Below, piece after piece: positions 1-8,783 of a DNA stretch of 64,000 nt (its first letter is position 1; every line of letters starts with the position of its first letter). Position numbers and translations under genes: made by a program. The notes under the pieces are model-generated. The model did not search any database, was not told the DNA's origin, and was given only the letters and a program-made list of their open reading frames with translations. Source of the stretch: Hortaea werneckii (Eukaryota > Ascomycota > Dothideomycetes > Mycosphaerellales > Teratosphaeriaceae); NCBI GenBank assembly GCA_037044905.1, contig JBAOKB010000058.1, positions 124,001 through 188,000 on the forward strand, read 5' to 3'.

Positions 1-750
1 CAGCGCGTTGTTGGCTCCCTCCGGCTGCGCAAGTCGGCCGAACATGGCGGTCGAGTTCTCCAGGTCGCCAGATTCGTGTAGTTGTATAGCTTCCTGTATA
101 TTCTCATCGCCGCCGCGGTCGGAGATGCTAGGGCTCTGGCTACGACTCCGATTGTGCTCCCGTCGCCGCTCCTCTTCCCGCAGCAGCTTGTTACTCTGCG
201 CGAGAAGGGTGGCGCGCTTCTCCCATTGTGCTTCGCGGCTCTCTTTCTCGTGCTTCACCTCGTCTGATGTCCCCTGTAGAGTCCCCGAGGGTACGGCGGC
301 TGTCGCTGGCGCTTCGGGCAGGTTGTCTGGCATGAACGGGCTCGTTTCGGCGGACGCTGAGCGGGAGCGGTCGCGGCGTAAGGAGAACCTATCCGATAGT
401 CTTCTCTCGCTCTTTGGTCGGACGGGGAGCTGTTGACTATTGCCCTTCTCGGCCGGCTCTGGGGATGGTGGGACAGCATCTTTGGTATCTGGGGCGTTTG
501 ATGATCTGCGGAAGCCAAGCAGCGTATGTCGCTTCTTGCTCTTCTGACCTTCCTCTGATGTCCCAGCTTGCGCTTCAGTCTTCTCATCTTCTGGGCCTCC
601 GGGTGGATGAAGCTGCTCTTCCGATTCGGTCGTCGTTCGCACAAACCTGAAGCCTGGCGGCGCCGTCAAGTGTCCATCGTCTGCAGGCGGCACCCGTGTT
701 TCCTGTGCGATCTCTTCCTTCTTTTTCAATAGATCTTTCAATCCCGGCAT
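1..750 (-). CDS. Sel1-repeat (HCP-like) protein, N-terminal 250 codons, cut by window edge
   Basis: Open from an ATG at 750 to base 1 with no stop, so the C-terminal part lies outside the window. It starts MPGLKDLLKKKEE and continues as a polar Ser/Arg/Glu-rich linker. Near residues 205-250 comes the segment EAIQLHESGDLENSTAMFGR and then LAQPEGANNAL. That pattern resembles the first helical repeat of fungal Sel1/TPR-like proteins (the DSF2 / Skt5-related group), which act as scaffolds, some for chitin synthase or morphogenesis. The repeats themselves are mostly outside the window, so the family call rests on this one repeat and on family recall. No intron is needed in the visible part. Confidence 0.65.
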   Translation of the reverse strand, partial: MPGLKDLLKKKEEIAQETRVPPADDGHLTAPPGFRFVRTTTESEEQLHPPGGPEDEKTEAQAGTSEEGQKSKKRHTLLGFRRSSNAPDTKDAVPPSPEPAEKGNSQQLPVRPKSERRLSDRFSLRRDRSRSASAETSPFMPDNLPEAPATAAVPSGTLQGTSDEVKHEKESREAQWEKRATLLAQSNKLLREEERRREHNRSRSQSPSISDRGGDENIQEAIQLHESGDLENSTAMFGRLAQPEGANNAL

Positions 751-1628
751 CCTGTCAAGTGTAGTAAGGGGAGGTGTTCCAAGGGGAGCTTCAATGGCGG
801 GGAATGTTTCGAGTTTCCAACTACTGTCTAACGGCCAAGAGCAATTGACGACTTGGACATGAATGAGGAGAGCTGAATGCCTACCGCAGGTTATGTATCA
901 GATATACGAGTCTCTTCCGCTGTAGTTCAGCTTGGGATTACTATCATGACTGGAAGGTGTTCGCGACTGGCCTTCAGCGCCATGAAAGCTAATAATAAGA
1001 TCACGCGCTAAGGAAGGCATAGAGGCTGTGCACGCGGTTGCGCAAGAGTGAAAGTGGGCAGGGCAGCTAAGCTTGGAGTTTCTGATGGCAGTCCACAACT
1101 TTTACAAGGCAATGCATGCTCGACTAATAGTTACCAAAGCAGCTATGATTGTACAGTACTGTCATTCGCGCAGGATGGCCTTCACGCAGGCATGAGGTCG
1201 CACAAACCGCTCGACAAAGGGAGCTACAGTACCTGTTCCAAGCCATCTAGTCTTTGGGAGATTTCATTTTTGAAATCGAGTTGGAATGCACGCTTGCGCT
1301 CTATTGACTCGCCTCGCAGTCAAGTTTCAGTACCAATCCAGGTACTCGACGCCTCCTCCCTGACTTTCTCTTCACCAGTCTCACTCTGGCGATGCGCAAC
1401 AATGTGAATATCAACCAATGCTTAGGAGCGCGTGCTCGTTTCGCACCCTATTGGGCACACAGCACTTGCGAGAAAAGATTTAGCAGCCAAGAGCATACTT
1501 AGTCGCAGTTCTGAATCCAGAAGTCTTGTGATCTGATTGTTCAAATTGTTCCAGAGGCATTGCATACAGCCTTATATACATCCGTCCCTCAACCTTTTCA
1601 AAACGCCTGGTTTACATCCAGTGCTAAT
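751..1628. other. Intergenic region, 878 bp
   Basis: This lies between the start of the Sel1-type gene and the 3' end of the complex I subunit gene, both on the minus strand. It should hold the promoter of the former and the terminator of the latter. The only open frames are short and have neither family motifs nor convincing splice partners. I see no tRNA, repeat or transposon remnant. Confidence 0.5.
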
Positions 1629-2429
1629 TTATGCACCTGGCGGCGGGGCAGGCGGGCTCTTGGCCAGCGGGTCAAAGGGCTTCTCGCATGGGACGTTGTT
1701 CTCCCGTAGCTGCTGCAGTTTCCTTTCGTTCTCCTCAAAGCTTTCCTTCTCGTACTTGGCAATGACCTGGTCCAGGTTTCCTCCGCCATGGCCGGCTGGG
1801 ACGTTGAAGGGGGATCCAATGTTGAATTGCCTGTGAAATGCATAGTTAGCGACTCTACCCGCTATTGTATGTGCCGTGAACTGCCCAAATCTTCCAAAAC
1901 AGAACACTGAAACCATTCTTTGTGATCAATGCCCAGCAGCGTTCAATCTCGGGTAGACGTACTCAGGAAATCTCAACTCGACCCGGCGGTTGGCCTGTGC
2001 GCTCTCGTTCAAGAACAGTACTCTGTCTCCCGCCGCAGCCTCCACCATCTGCGTGTGCATGTCGTTGCGTCGTGCCCACTTGTCGGCATACTGGTTGTAG
2101 GTGTCGCGGATGTAGCGGGTGAAGAAAGGCTGGTCCTCGGCGCTCTGGCGCGTGAACTTGTACAAGGCGAAGGAGGCGGGGAGGGCGGCCAAGGTGACGT
2201 AGAAGTAAGCCTGGGAGAAAGAGGTGTCAGCCCTGTGTGTATTTCATCCTGGCTACGAAGAGCGCAGCCCTTGGACCTGAGCGGGAGCGAGACGTACGCC
2301 GAGGGACTCGTTGGTCGGGTGCTGGTTGTGTCCGCCGTGGCCACCACTCGCAAATCGGCGCGGTTGGCTCTGGATCTGAGGTCTGATTTTTCGCGCTGAG
2401 CGCAGCGCTGTTCTTTGTAGAGGCTGCAT
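1629..2429 (-). CDS. NADH:ubiquinone oxidoreductase accessory subunit (17.8 kDa-subunit type)
   Basis: Three exons: 2429-2298, 2210-1963 and 1830-1629, with introns of 87 and 132 nt that both begin gtacgt and end in cag. The joined frame gives 193 residues. The N-terminus (MQPLQRTALRSARKIR...) is Arg/Gln/Ser-rich without acidic residues, as expected of a mitochondrial presequence. A single hydrophobic stretch follows around residues 45-62 (AYFYVTLAALPASFALYKF). The body carries RRNDMHTQM, VELRFPEQFNIGSPFNVPAG and an acidic C-terminal helix (KYEKESFEENERKLQQL). This pattern matches the fungal complex I subunit annotated as 17.8 kDa in Neurospora; the exact subunit name is from memory. It would be an inner-membrane accessory subunit of the respiratory chain. 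Confidence 0.78.
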
Positions 2430-2777
2430 GGTGCGTGAAGGCGCAATGGATCACAGAGCGCAAGTGAGTTCTTGGTGTACAGGCTGGAATGATGTCCAAC
2501 CTGGGACACAGGCGGGAAGTTCCGCTCTCGGTGCCGAGGGGACGAAGCTCGACTTCAAACATAGGAAATCCGCAACCAGATTTACATTTCAACTTGACAT
2601 TGAGCAAAGGCATGTTCGGCATGCTTAAAAAATCATCTACTGAGCCTATAATGCATCTGATGGTTATTGCTACTGTCGTCTCACGCCCAATTATGGATCT
2701 CAGCCGCTCCTCAGGCCGCTACCGCCTTGCCATCTTCTCATAAAGTGCCCTTTCATCGCCTCTTCCGGGCGTCAGAT
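2430..2777. other. Short intergenic region (promoter of the complex I subunit gene)
   Basis: These 348 bp lie between the ATG of the complex I subunit gene (2429, minus) and the stop codon of the next minus-strand gene (2778). I see no gene or clear element beyond the expected promoter and terminator. Confidence 0.5.
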
Positions 2778-3286
2778 CTAGATCAAGTCTCCCAAGGCAT
2801 CTGAGAAGTATGAATTGCCCTCAGAAATGTCCTCCTGTTTCACCTTCTTCGCGGGAGACTCCTCGTCGGAAGGCTCGGCACTGCCCTCGCCTTCACCCTT
2901 GCATTTGCCTGCGCCTTGGTCAGTAACACAAATCAAGTCGTCTGGACCATGAAGAAGAGTGAGTGCTTACCGGCCTCCTTCCCACCGCTCTTCGACGCTT
3001 GCAGCACGCCGCCATTAGACCCGGCTTTGGCCCTCTTGCGTGGCGTTGGCTTCTCTGCAGAAGTCTTGCCTCCATCCTTTGAGGCTCCCTTCTTGCTGAT
3101 CTCCTGTGCGCGCTTCTTCACTGCCCTGAAGGAGTGCTCGAAGCTTGAGGCAGTGCGCGTCCCGTCAAGTTCCGCCATCATTTCGTACTCTCTGTTGCCG
3201 AGAGATTTACCCTGGCTCTGGAGAGCGGCGACAATTGTCGCCACGGTCTCGAATGAGAAGCTCTTGGTTTCCTTGTCGTTAGCCAT
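2778..3286 (-). CDS. Small nuclear-type protein of unknown function, 150 aa
   Basis: Two exons, 3286-2971 and 2914-2778, separated by a 56-nt intron (gtaagc ... ccaag). The N-terminal 60 residues look like a folded helical domain: FSFETVATIVAALQSQGK, then REYEMMAELDGTRTASSFEH. A Lys/Arg/Gly-rich middle follows (KPTPRKRAKAGSNGG, nuclear-localisation-like). The tail is acidic, with SDEESPAKKVKQED, a possible SUMO-type site. The pattern of a compact helical domain plus a basic tail recalls small chromatin-associated fungal proteins, but I do not recognise a named family. No function is assigned. The start was chosen because it is the first ATG of the open frame and is followed directly by the helical domain. 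Confidence 0.75.
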
Positions 3287-4102
3287 GCTGACTGTGAAAG
3301 CGGCTTTGGCTTGATTGATAGGAAGGTAGAAGCGCTAGACGGTAGTGTCAGCAGTTTTGAATGATGACATGAACAGACGGCAGCGATTGCCAACGGAGAC
3401 CCACCTGGGAGCTCTGGAAGTTGATAGGTGTTGTCCTGACTAGTGGTTGGTGAACGAGGTTGAAGGTTGCTGAAGTAGCAAGTCAAGTGGACTTTAAACC
3501 ATGGGTGAGGGAAGCAAGACCAATGAAACCGCGCTAGCGCTGCAACGCTAAGGCTTGACCGGTCACGCACCTTCCGCAATCGTACGCGAAAGTGAGCTTG
3601 AAATCACTCGTTCTGAATTTGTACAGGAGGGAACGCCAGCCAGGGATTTGGGGCGACATCGGCCGAACGTCGCAGGTCTGCGCCTGAAAACAGATTCAGA
3701 TGGCTTTGATACCCTTCGGGCAGTGCTGCCTTCACATGCAATCATAATATAGAACTTGCTTGATTCTAGAAGACAGTTGAACTGCTTTCGTCTAGAGATG
3801 TCGGGCTGTCTTTGCTTCTTGGTTGGCTTGACCGGGAAATGTCTGTACGTATGTATGAAAGACTTGGAGCTATGGGTCCGTCCCTTTGCTTTTGGATGAT
3901 CGTGCAATGGCCTTTCGATGCCTGGCGGTCTTTGCTTCATGGCTATCTCGAATGGAGAATCCCTGTAAGTATTTTTGAACGACTTCGTGTTGTGGGCCTC
4001 TACGTTCGCCTTTGAATGGCTTTGCAACAGTCTCTGAATGTTACGACCGCCAACCTTTCAAAAGAAGCGGCAGCTCCGTGGGCAATCTCTTCAATTTCTG
4101 CT
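3287..4102. other. Intergenic region containing a degenerate tandem repeat
   Basis: This is an 816-bp gap between the small nuclear-type gene and the SET/MYND gene. It contains the promoter of the former and, at about 3779-4030, two diverged copies of a 120-bp unit (separate entry). A minus-strand frame stays open from 4027 to 3563 across that repeat, but I could not find an ATG-initiated, family-recognisable gene. Confidence 0.45.
3779..4030 (-). repeat. Two diverged tandem copies of a 120-bp unit
   Basis: Read on the minus strand, residues 4-43 and 44-83 of the open frame starting at 4027 align without gaps at a 40-residue period. They share H..KA....H..KSF..TYR..P.....KQR.P.I (about 16 identities in 40). 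Nucleotide identity is also visible on the plus strand, for example gtctttgcttc and a later gcctttgaatgg / gcttttggatg pair. The part just upstream of copy one (GRNIQRLLQS) resembles the end of the unit (PGIERPLHDH), so the duplication may extend a little further. It could be an old tandem duplication in a decayed coding sequence or repeat element. Confidence 0.55.
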
Positions 4103-5731
4103 CTACATTTTCAAAAGATCTATCCCTTCCGCGTATGCCTTCAGCTTCGGCCAAGCGGCCTCCTTCTGTCGCCTGAGCTCTTGTGGCACTTCTGTATCTT
4201 CGCCTACGCAAGTCTTCCAGACTGTCATCACGACCTGGCCAATCGGGCTCTCCATACGGCCATAAGACTTTGGCAAACCCTCCCATATCTCCACGAGAAG
4301 ACCCAGGAACAAAATGCGGGTATCGCATCCCTTTCGAGCCAACTCACTCGCTTCGGCCTGCTTGCTTGGATGCGAGTAGATGGTCACGACCTGCATCAAA
4401 GACCACGTCTCGAAGACACGGTCGTGGTCGAACTGCGGGCGTACTATCTCATCGACACAGAAATACTTCTTGAGTCCGACATGTAGACAGCGATTGATGT
4501 CCCCGTGCGTCATGTATCCACCGAACAGGTCTCGTAATATAAACGGAACTGGCTGGCGAGTAAGAGACCACATGCCGGAGTCTAGGCATACTCGTAGTGC
4601 TTTCTCGAGGTCCGGGACGTCTATCTTAGGGACTTTGCCGCCGTGGAACTGTGACTCTATGCTTTTCATCGCGGCCCAGGGCTTGAACGCCTCCGCTTGT
4701 AAAGCTGTCATGCGGCGAGCGGCTTCGGTGCTGTTGTTTTCGACTGTGTACCAGGATGTGTCGACCTTCTCGGCTTCCTGCTTCCTGATCAAGTCATCGG
4801 CTTTAGATATCCAGTCTTGCGGAAGATTGTCGATAGGCTTGGTAAAAGCATCCTCTTGAAGGCAAGGACCCTTTGCGCACTTCGAACAGGTGCAATCGAA
4901 GAAATAGCCATCTTTCAAATCGGCCTGACGTACGCTAAATGGATTCGTGTGGTCTCTATAGCTTTTGAAGATTTCCTCGCCCTTCGCAATAGGCCTTTTT
5001 GCGCGCAGGAGGGTTCGCGGACAATTGAAGACGAGGAAGACGTTCGGATCACACGAGTGGTTGGCGGTGCAGAGTATTGGGTCGAACCCGATGCCGATCT
5101 TGACGGCATCAAGAGGTGACGAGAAAGCCAAGGAATTGCAGTTCACGGCAAAGAACAAATGTCTTGCGACGTCTAGGTCGGCTTTTGAAGGCTTCCCGGC
5201 GAAGTTCCAGGCGCCGAATGCCAGAGTCGAGAATTCCTCGTAGGACTTAGGGTCAGTCTTTCGGATCTCCTCGATCTTGCTGTCGAACCGCAGAATTGCC
5301 TTCGGTGCCTCGTCGCCAGCCTCGATTTGCTTGAGGAGCCTCACTGTCGCTCTGACTACATGCGGCAGAGGTGGCCGGTCAGGCGGTGCAAGTATTTTAC
5401 ACTCGTGCTTGTGCTCCATCTTCCAGGCCTTCGCTTGGCATGCTTTGCTGCAGTACTTGATCTTTTTGCAGCCTGTGCAAGCCTTGACTTCGAGGAATCC
5501 GGTCGGGAGACCCATCTGTTGACTTTTGAAACGTTCCTCGGGATCATTTTCAGCCCGAGAACAGCACCATGCGCAGCTATCTCCTAGCCGGTCTATGTCA
5601 AGCTCTGCGATATAAGGGCGAGCCAATGCCAGGACGACATCGCCAGGGGCGAAAGCTTTCTTCGCGAAAAGTCCATTGCCGGCTCCGGGAATTGTAGATT
5701 GCTTTACTTCAACATCATCGACCCCAGGCAT
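4103..5731 (-). CDS. SET and MYND domain protein (SMYD-like lysine methyltransferase)
   Basis: A single exon of 542 codons from the ATG at 5731. The N-terminal SET half contains PGAGNGLFAKKAFAPGDVVL, the site that normally binds S-adenosylmethionine. A split MYND zinc finger follows at about residues 52-110 (CAWCC, then CTGCKKIKYCSKACQ, HKHEC). The second SET half has NHSCDPNVF and GEEIFKSYRDHTNPF, then a cysteine-rich post-SET segment (CTCSKCAKG). The order SET-MYND-SET-postSET is that of SMYD proteins, which methylate lysines on histones or other proteins. The C-terminal 200 residues are helical, as in the TPR-like tail of SMYDs. The substrate cannot be inferred. Confidence 0.88.
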   Translation of the reverse strand: MPGVDDVEVKQSTIPGAGNGLFAKKAFAPGDVVLALARPYIAELDIDRLGDSCAWCCSRAENDPEERFKSQQMGLPTGFLEVKACTGCKKIKYCSKACQAKAWKMEHKHECKILAPPDRPPLPHVVRATVRLLKQIEAGDEAPKAILRFDSKIEEIRKTDPKSYEEFSTLAFGAWNFAGKPSKADLDVARHLFFAVNCNSLAFSSPLDAVKIGIGFDPILCTANHSCDPNVFLVFNCPRTLLRAKRPIAKGEEIFKSYRDHTNPFSVRQADLKDGYFFDCTCSKCAKGPCLQEDAFTKPIDNLPQDWISKADDLIRKQEAEKVDTSWYTVENNSTEAARRMTALQAEAFKPWAAMKSIESQFHGGKVPKIDVPDLEKALRVCLDSGMWSLTRQPVPFILRDLFGGYMTHGDINRCLHVGLKKYFCVDEIVRPQFDHDRVFETWSLMQVVTIYSHPSKQAEASELARKGCDTRILFLGLLVEIWEGLPKSYGRMESPIGQVVMTVWKTCVGEDTEVPQELRRQKEAAWPKLKAYAEGIDLLKM

Positions 5732-5952
5732 GGTGGGTATTTATGTCTCGTTCTTGGGGAATTGATTTATTGAGGCAAACGACAGCAAAAGCGACGTGAA
5801 TTGAGGTTTGGAGACGGCCCAATTTGCGTCAGATGGTCTGTGCGAGAAGAACGCGAAATTTACACGACATGTAAGGAAGAAGATATATATGGGTATGCTC
5901 AAAGGCAGCCGAATGCCGGTTTCCGCTCAGCCATCGATAAGTTACCAGTAAT

Positions 5953-7653
5953 CTATGGAGCTTGCGTCCCTTCATCTCCTTCGCCGAAAAAGCCCGTCTT
6001 TCCGAGATGCTTGATCACCTGAAGTGCCAAGCGGTCTTCTTCTTCCTCCTGCTGCTCCAGCAGACGTTGATAGATGGTCTTCTTCTCAGCAGTTGCAGAG
6101 TAATCAAGTTTCGGCTGATATGGGTCTTTCTTCTGCTGCTGGACAGGCGGCTGTGGTGCCGGCTTGACGCCGGGTTTAAGCTCATGTCTAAATCGACACG
6201 AGTCGCCATCTCTGCAGTAACCGCTTGCTGCGTAATACCTGCACCGCGGAAGCTGGACAGCGCCAGTCTCTGCCTCGTATGTTGGCGCCGGCGCTTTGGT
6301 GGAAGCTTCCTCTGGAGGGCCGTCGTCGTCGTCGTCATCATCATCACCAGAAGCCACCCCTTCTGAGTCAGACGTAAGCACAGAAGATTCTGAAAGTACC
6401 CCAGAAGAAGCATCGGAGTCGTCACTCTCTTCCACCCCAGTTTTCGTGTCACCAGAGTTCAACGCAGCTGGCCCATATCGAGCTACGGTCTCATCCGTTG
6501 CGACTAAGTTTTCGTTATCATGTTCGGCTCGTAGTTTTACTAGGGACGCTTCGCCGGCAGCAACGTTTTTACGAAGTTGATCGAGCATCTTAGTTTGCTC
6601 AGCTAATTCGCGCCGTACTTTTTCGAGAGCGGTCTCAGGCCGCGCATCTTTTGTGGTGCTGTGAGAGCTTAGTGTCGAGACTCTCGCGGATTGCTCATCT
6701 GCAAAGGCAGAACTTGACTTTTGGCCGCCTCGCTGGTTTTGCGAGCGCTGAGATACCGCACAATCGTCATCGTCCGCCAATACTGCTGCACTCGCAAGAA
6801 GGCGTCTCCGCTGCTCTCCAATTCTACGCTTCTCGGCATCTTTCTCTGCCATTCTTGCCTTTGTTGGCCACTTCTTTCTCCGCTCGTCTCGCCACGCAGC
6901 AAGATCGGCTTCCGAATTCAGAGAAAGTACGACACCATTGTGCTCAAATGTCATTTTGGAGCCTAACTCGGCGTACATTGCTTCTTCATCAACTTCCATG
7001 TCCTCGACTTCTTCGTCCGAAGAATCTTCCTGCTGTTGCTGCTGATGGACCCCGGGTGTGAGGCCAAGAGCGTTTGAGTGATTCCTGGGTTTGGATTGCT
7101 GCTTCTCCTGGGTAAGAGGAACAGGTTTGGGTGGCAAAATGGGTGCGCCAAAGCTGGGAATTGACGGTGCAGTCTGAGGCCCTTGCTTTTTACGCTCTTC
7201 AGGAGGGGGCCGGAGAGCATCCAATTTGCGTTTGTGACCAGCATGCGTACGAGGCGGAAAGTTGGAAGGCCTATGGGGAGACGTTTCATGCTGCGGTTGC
7301 GAATGACTTCCAGCATGGCCCTCTGATCCAGGTGAAGCTCTGAAGTCCGGGTTGATATAGGTTTGCGGTGAGAACGATCCCGCACCTCGTGCCTGGTGCT
7401 GTCGCTGTGCCGTATGATGATTTATGTTGTTAGAATTGCCTCCGCGCTGGTGACCTGTACCGTAGCTGTTGGCACCACCATGGTAAGAACGTGCGCCCAC
7501 CGTGGCACCATGGCCTCCTCTATTGACTCCGCCTCTACCTCTGCCTCTTCCCCGTCCACCTCGGTTCTGAGAGCCGTATTCAGGACCGCTAGAACCTCCT
7601 GCAGGCTTTGGCGGCGGGGGAGGTGGCGGCGGGAACGCGAACCCACCGCTCAT
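5953..7653 (-). CDS. NUFIP1-like protein with CCCH zinc finger (snoRNP / R2TP assembly factor type)
   Basis: A single exon of 566 residues. I chose the ATG at 7653 (MSGGFAF followed by a proline run); the open frame extends upstream only through a TTG. The order is a Pro-rich start, a Gly/Arg-rich RGG segment, a disordered Gln/Ser region and an acidic patch. The conserved block MTFEHNGVVLSLNSEADL... AWRDERRKKWPT follows near residues 225-265, characteristic of NUFIP1 domains. Further acidic low complexity leads to a CCCH finger CRYYAASGYCRDGDSCRFRH. The C-terminal block is IYQRLLEQQEEEEDRLALQ. NUFIP1/Rsa1 proteins bridge Hsp90-R2TP to box C/D snoRNP assembly; that role is inferred from the family. 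The (GAT)n/(GAC)n stretch near 6320 encodes the acidic run. Confidence 0.82.
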   Translation of the reverse strand: MSGGFAFPPPPPPPPKPAGGSSGPEYGSQNRGGRGRGRGRGGVNRGGHGATVGARSYHGGANSYGTGHQRGGNSNNINHHTAQRQHQARGAGSFSPQTYINPDFRASPGSEGHAGSHSQPQHETSPHRPSNFPPRTHAGHKRKLDALRPPPEERKKQGPQTAPSIPSFGAPILPPKPVPLTQEKQQSKPRNHSNALGLTPGVHQQQQQEDSSDEEVEDMEVDEEAMYAELGSKMTFEHNGVVLSLNSEADLAAWRDERRKKWPTKARMAEKDAEKRRIGEQRRRLLASAAVLADDDDCAVSQRSQNQRGGQKSSSAFADEQSARVSTLSSHSTTKDARPETALEKVRRELAEQTKMLDQLRKNVAAGEASLVKLRAEHDNENLVATDETVARYGPAALNSGDTKTGVEESDDSDASSGVLSESSVLTSDSEGVASGDDDDDDDDGPPEEASTKAPAPTYEAETGAVQLPRCRYYAASGYCRDGDSCRFRHELKPGVKPAPQPPVQQQKKDPYQPKLDYSATAEKKTIYQRLLEQQEEEEDRLALQVIKHLGKTGFFGEGDEGTQAP

Positions 7654-8019
7654 GTTGACAGAATTTTCACAGTGGAAACTGATTATTTGGCTATCATTTG
7701 TATGCTGACTTTGTAATTGCAAACAGAGAATGCATAGCGAAGAATTGGTAGATATAATACGAAAGAAAGTGGAAGTCCGCGCTTTAGAGCGGGAAGCTCG
7801 GGGGCGCTTCGGCCGGGAGGCCTGTGCTCAGAACTGAATCTTTATCGAAGACATGTGAACTAAATCTTGCCCCATTGAACAAAAGAAGGCATGGAATAGT
7901 TTTACGCAGCTGTAACAGCAGAGCGCACAAACAAAAACATCAGCTGTAAAGAGAGCTGCCGCTTGTTGCGTGAAAAATTTCGCGGCTTGGGACCCATCAT
8001 AGCATTCTGCCTTGCCACA
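7654..8019. other. Divergent promoter region between the NUFIP1-like gene and RPC25
   Basis: These 366 bp separate two head-to-head genes (NUFIP1-like on minus, RPC25 on plus). The spacing makes a shared bidirectional promoter likely. I see no gene. A 79-codon minus-strand open frame over 7828-8067 overlaps RPC25 exon 1 and has no motifs. Confidence 0.5.
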
Positions 8020-8783
8020 ATGTACACCTTGGTAAGAATGGTAAGTCTTTGGGAAAGGGACTTTCACTCATCCAAGTACAGGTAACTCTCGCCGATGTGG
8101 TTCAGATTGCGCCATCGGACTTCCACAAGCCCAGCACTCGCGCTATTGAAGATTTCATCAACACCAAATACTCAGACAAGGTCATTCACAAAGTTGGGCT
8201 CTGCGTAGGGTTCCACTCGCTCATCTCAGCTTCCGAGGGTCTGATCGGGCACGGAAACGGCATCGTAAACGTCAATGTCGACTTCCGTATGATTGTGTTC
8301 CGACCCTTTAAGGGCGAGATCATCCGTGGCACCATTACCAACTCTACTGTGAACGGCATCTTCATCTCTATGGATTTCTTCGAAGATGTCATAATACCGC
8401 CACCTTTCTTATTTGAGGGTACTGAATGGGGTAAAGACGACCAAGGCACCGAGGCCTTCATTTGGCGCACGGATGATGGCGAAGGCGGGACGAACGAGTT
8501 TTTCTTCGACAAAGCGGAAAAGTGTTTGATGCGAGTTGAGCAGGAGGAATGGAATGATCTTTCCCCTCAAATGAAGAGACCTGATGACTACGATATGGAA
8601 CGCAGAGATCAATACGGTATGAAGCTGGGCCCTTATCGTATCTTGGCCAGCATGATGCTCACTGGGCTTGGGCCGACCCTATGGTGGCTCGGCGACGAAG
8701 CCGCCGCAGAAGAGGGCGAAGAGGGTGAAGGCGAAGGTGGAGAAGGTATGAAGGTGGACGCAGAAGCCGGAGCTGAAGCCTAA
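8020..8783 (+). CDS. RPC25: RNA polymerase III subunit Rpc25 (RPC8; Rpb7 homologue)
   Basis: Two exons, 8020-8031 (only four codons, MYTL) and 8082-8783, around a 50-nt intron. The product has 237 residues. The tiny first exon is supported by family alignment: MYTL joined to VTLADVVQIAPSDF matches the usual Rpc25 start (M-F-I-L-x-x-I-A-D-x-V-x-I). The N-terminal Rpb7-like tip domain is followed by an S1/OB-like RPC8 domain (VNVNVDFRMIVFRPFKGEIIRG, MDFFEDVIIPPPFLFEGT). The C-terminus is an acidic Glu/Gly-rich tail (EEGEEGEGEGGEG). Rpc25 pairs with Rpc17 in the Pol III stalk and helps initiation. A second donor, 9 nt downstream and in frame, would insert VRM (see findings). Confidence 0.92.
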
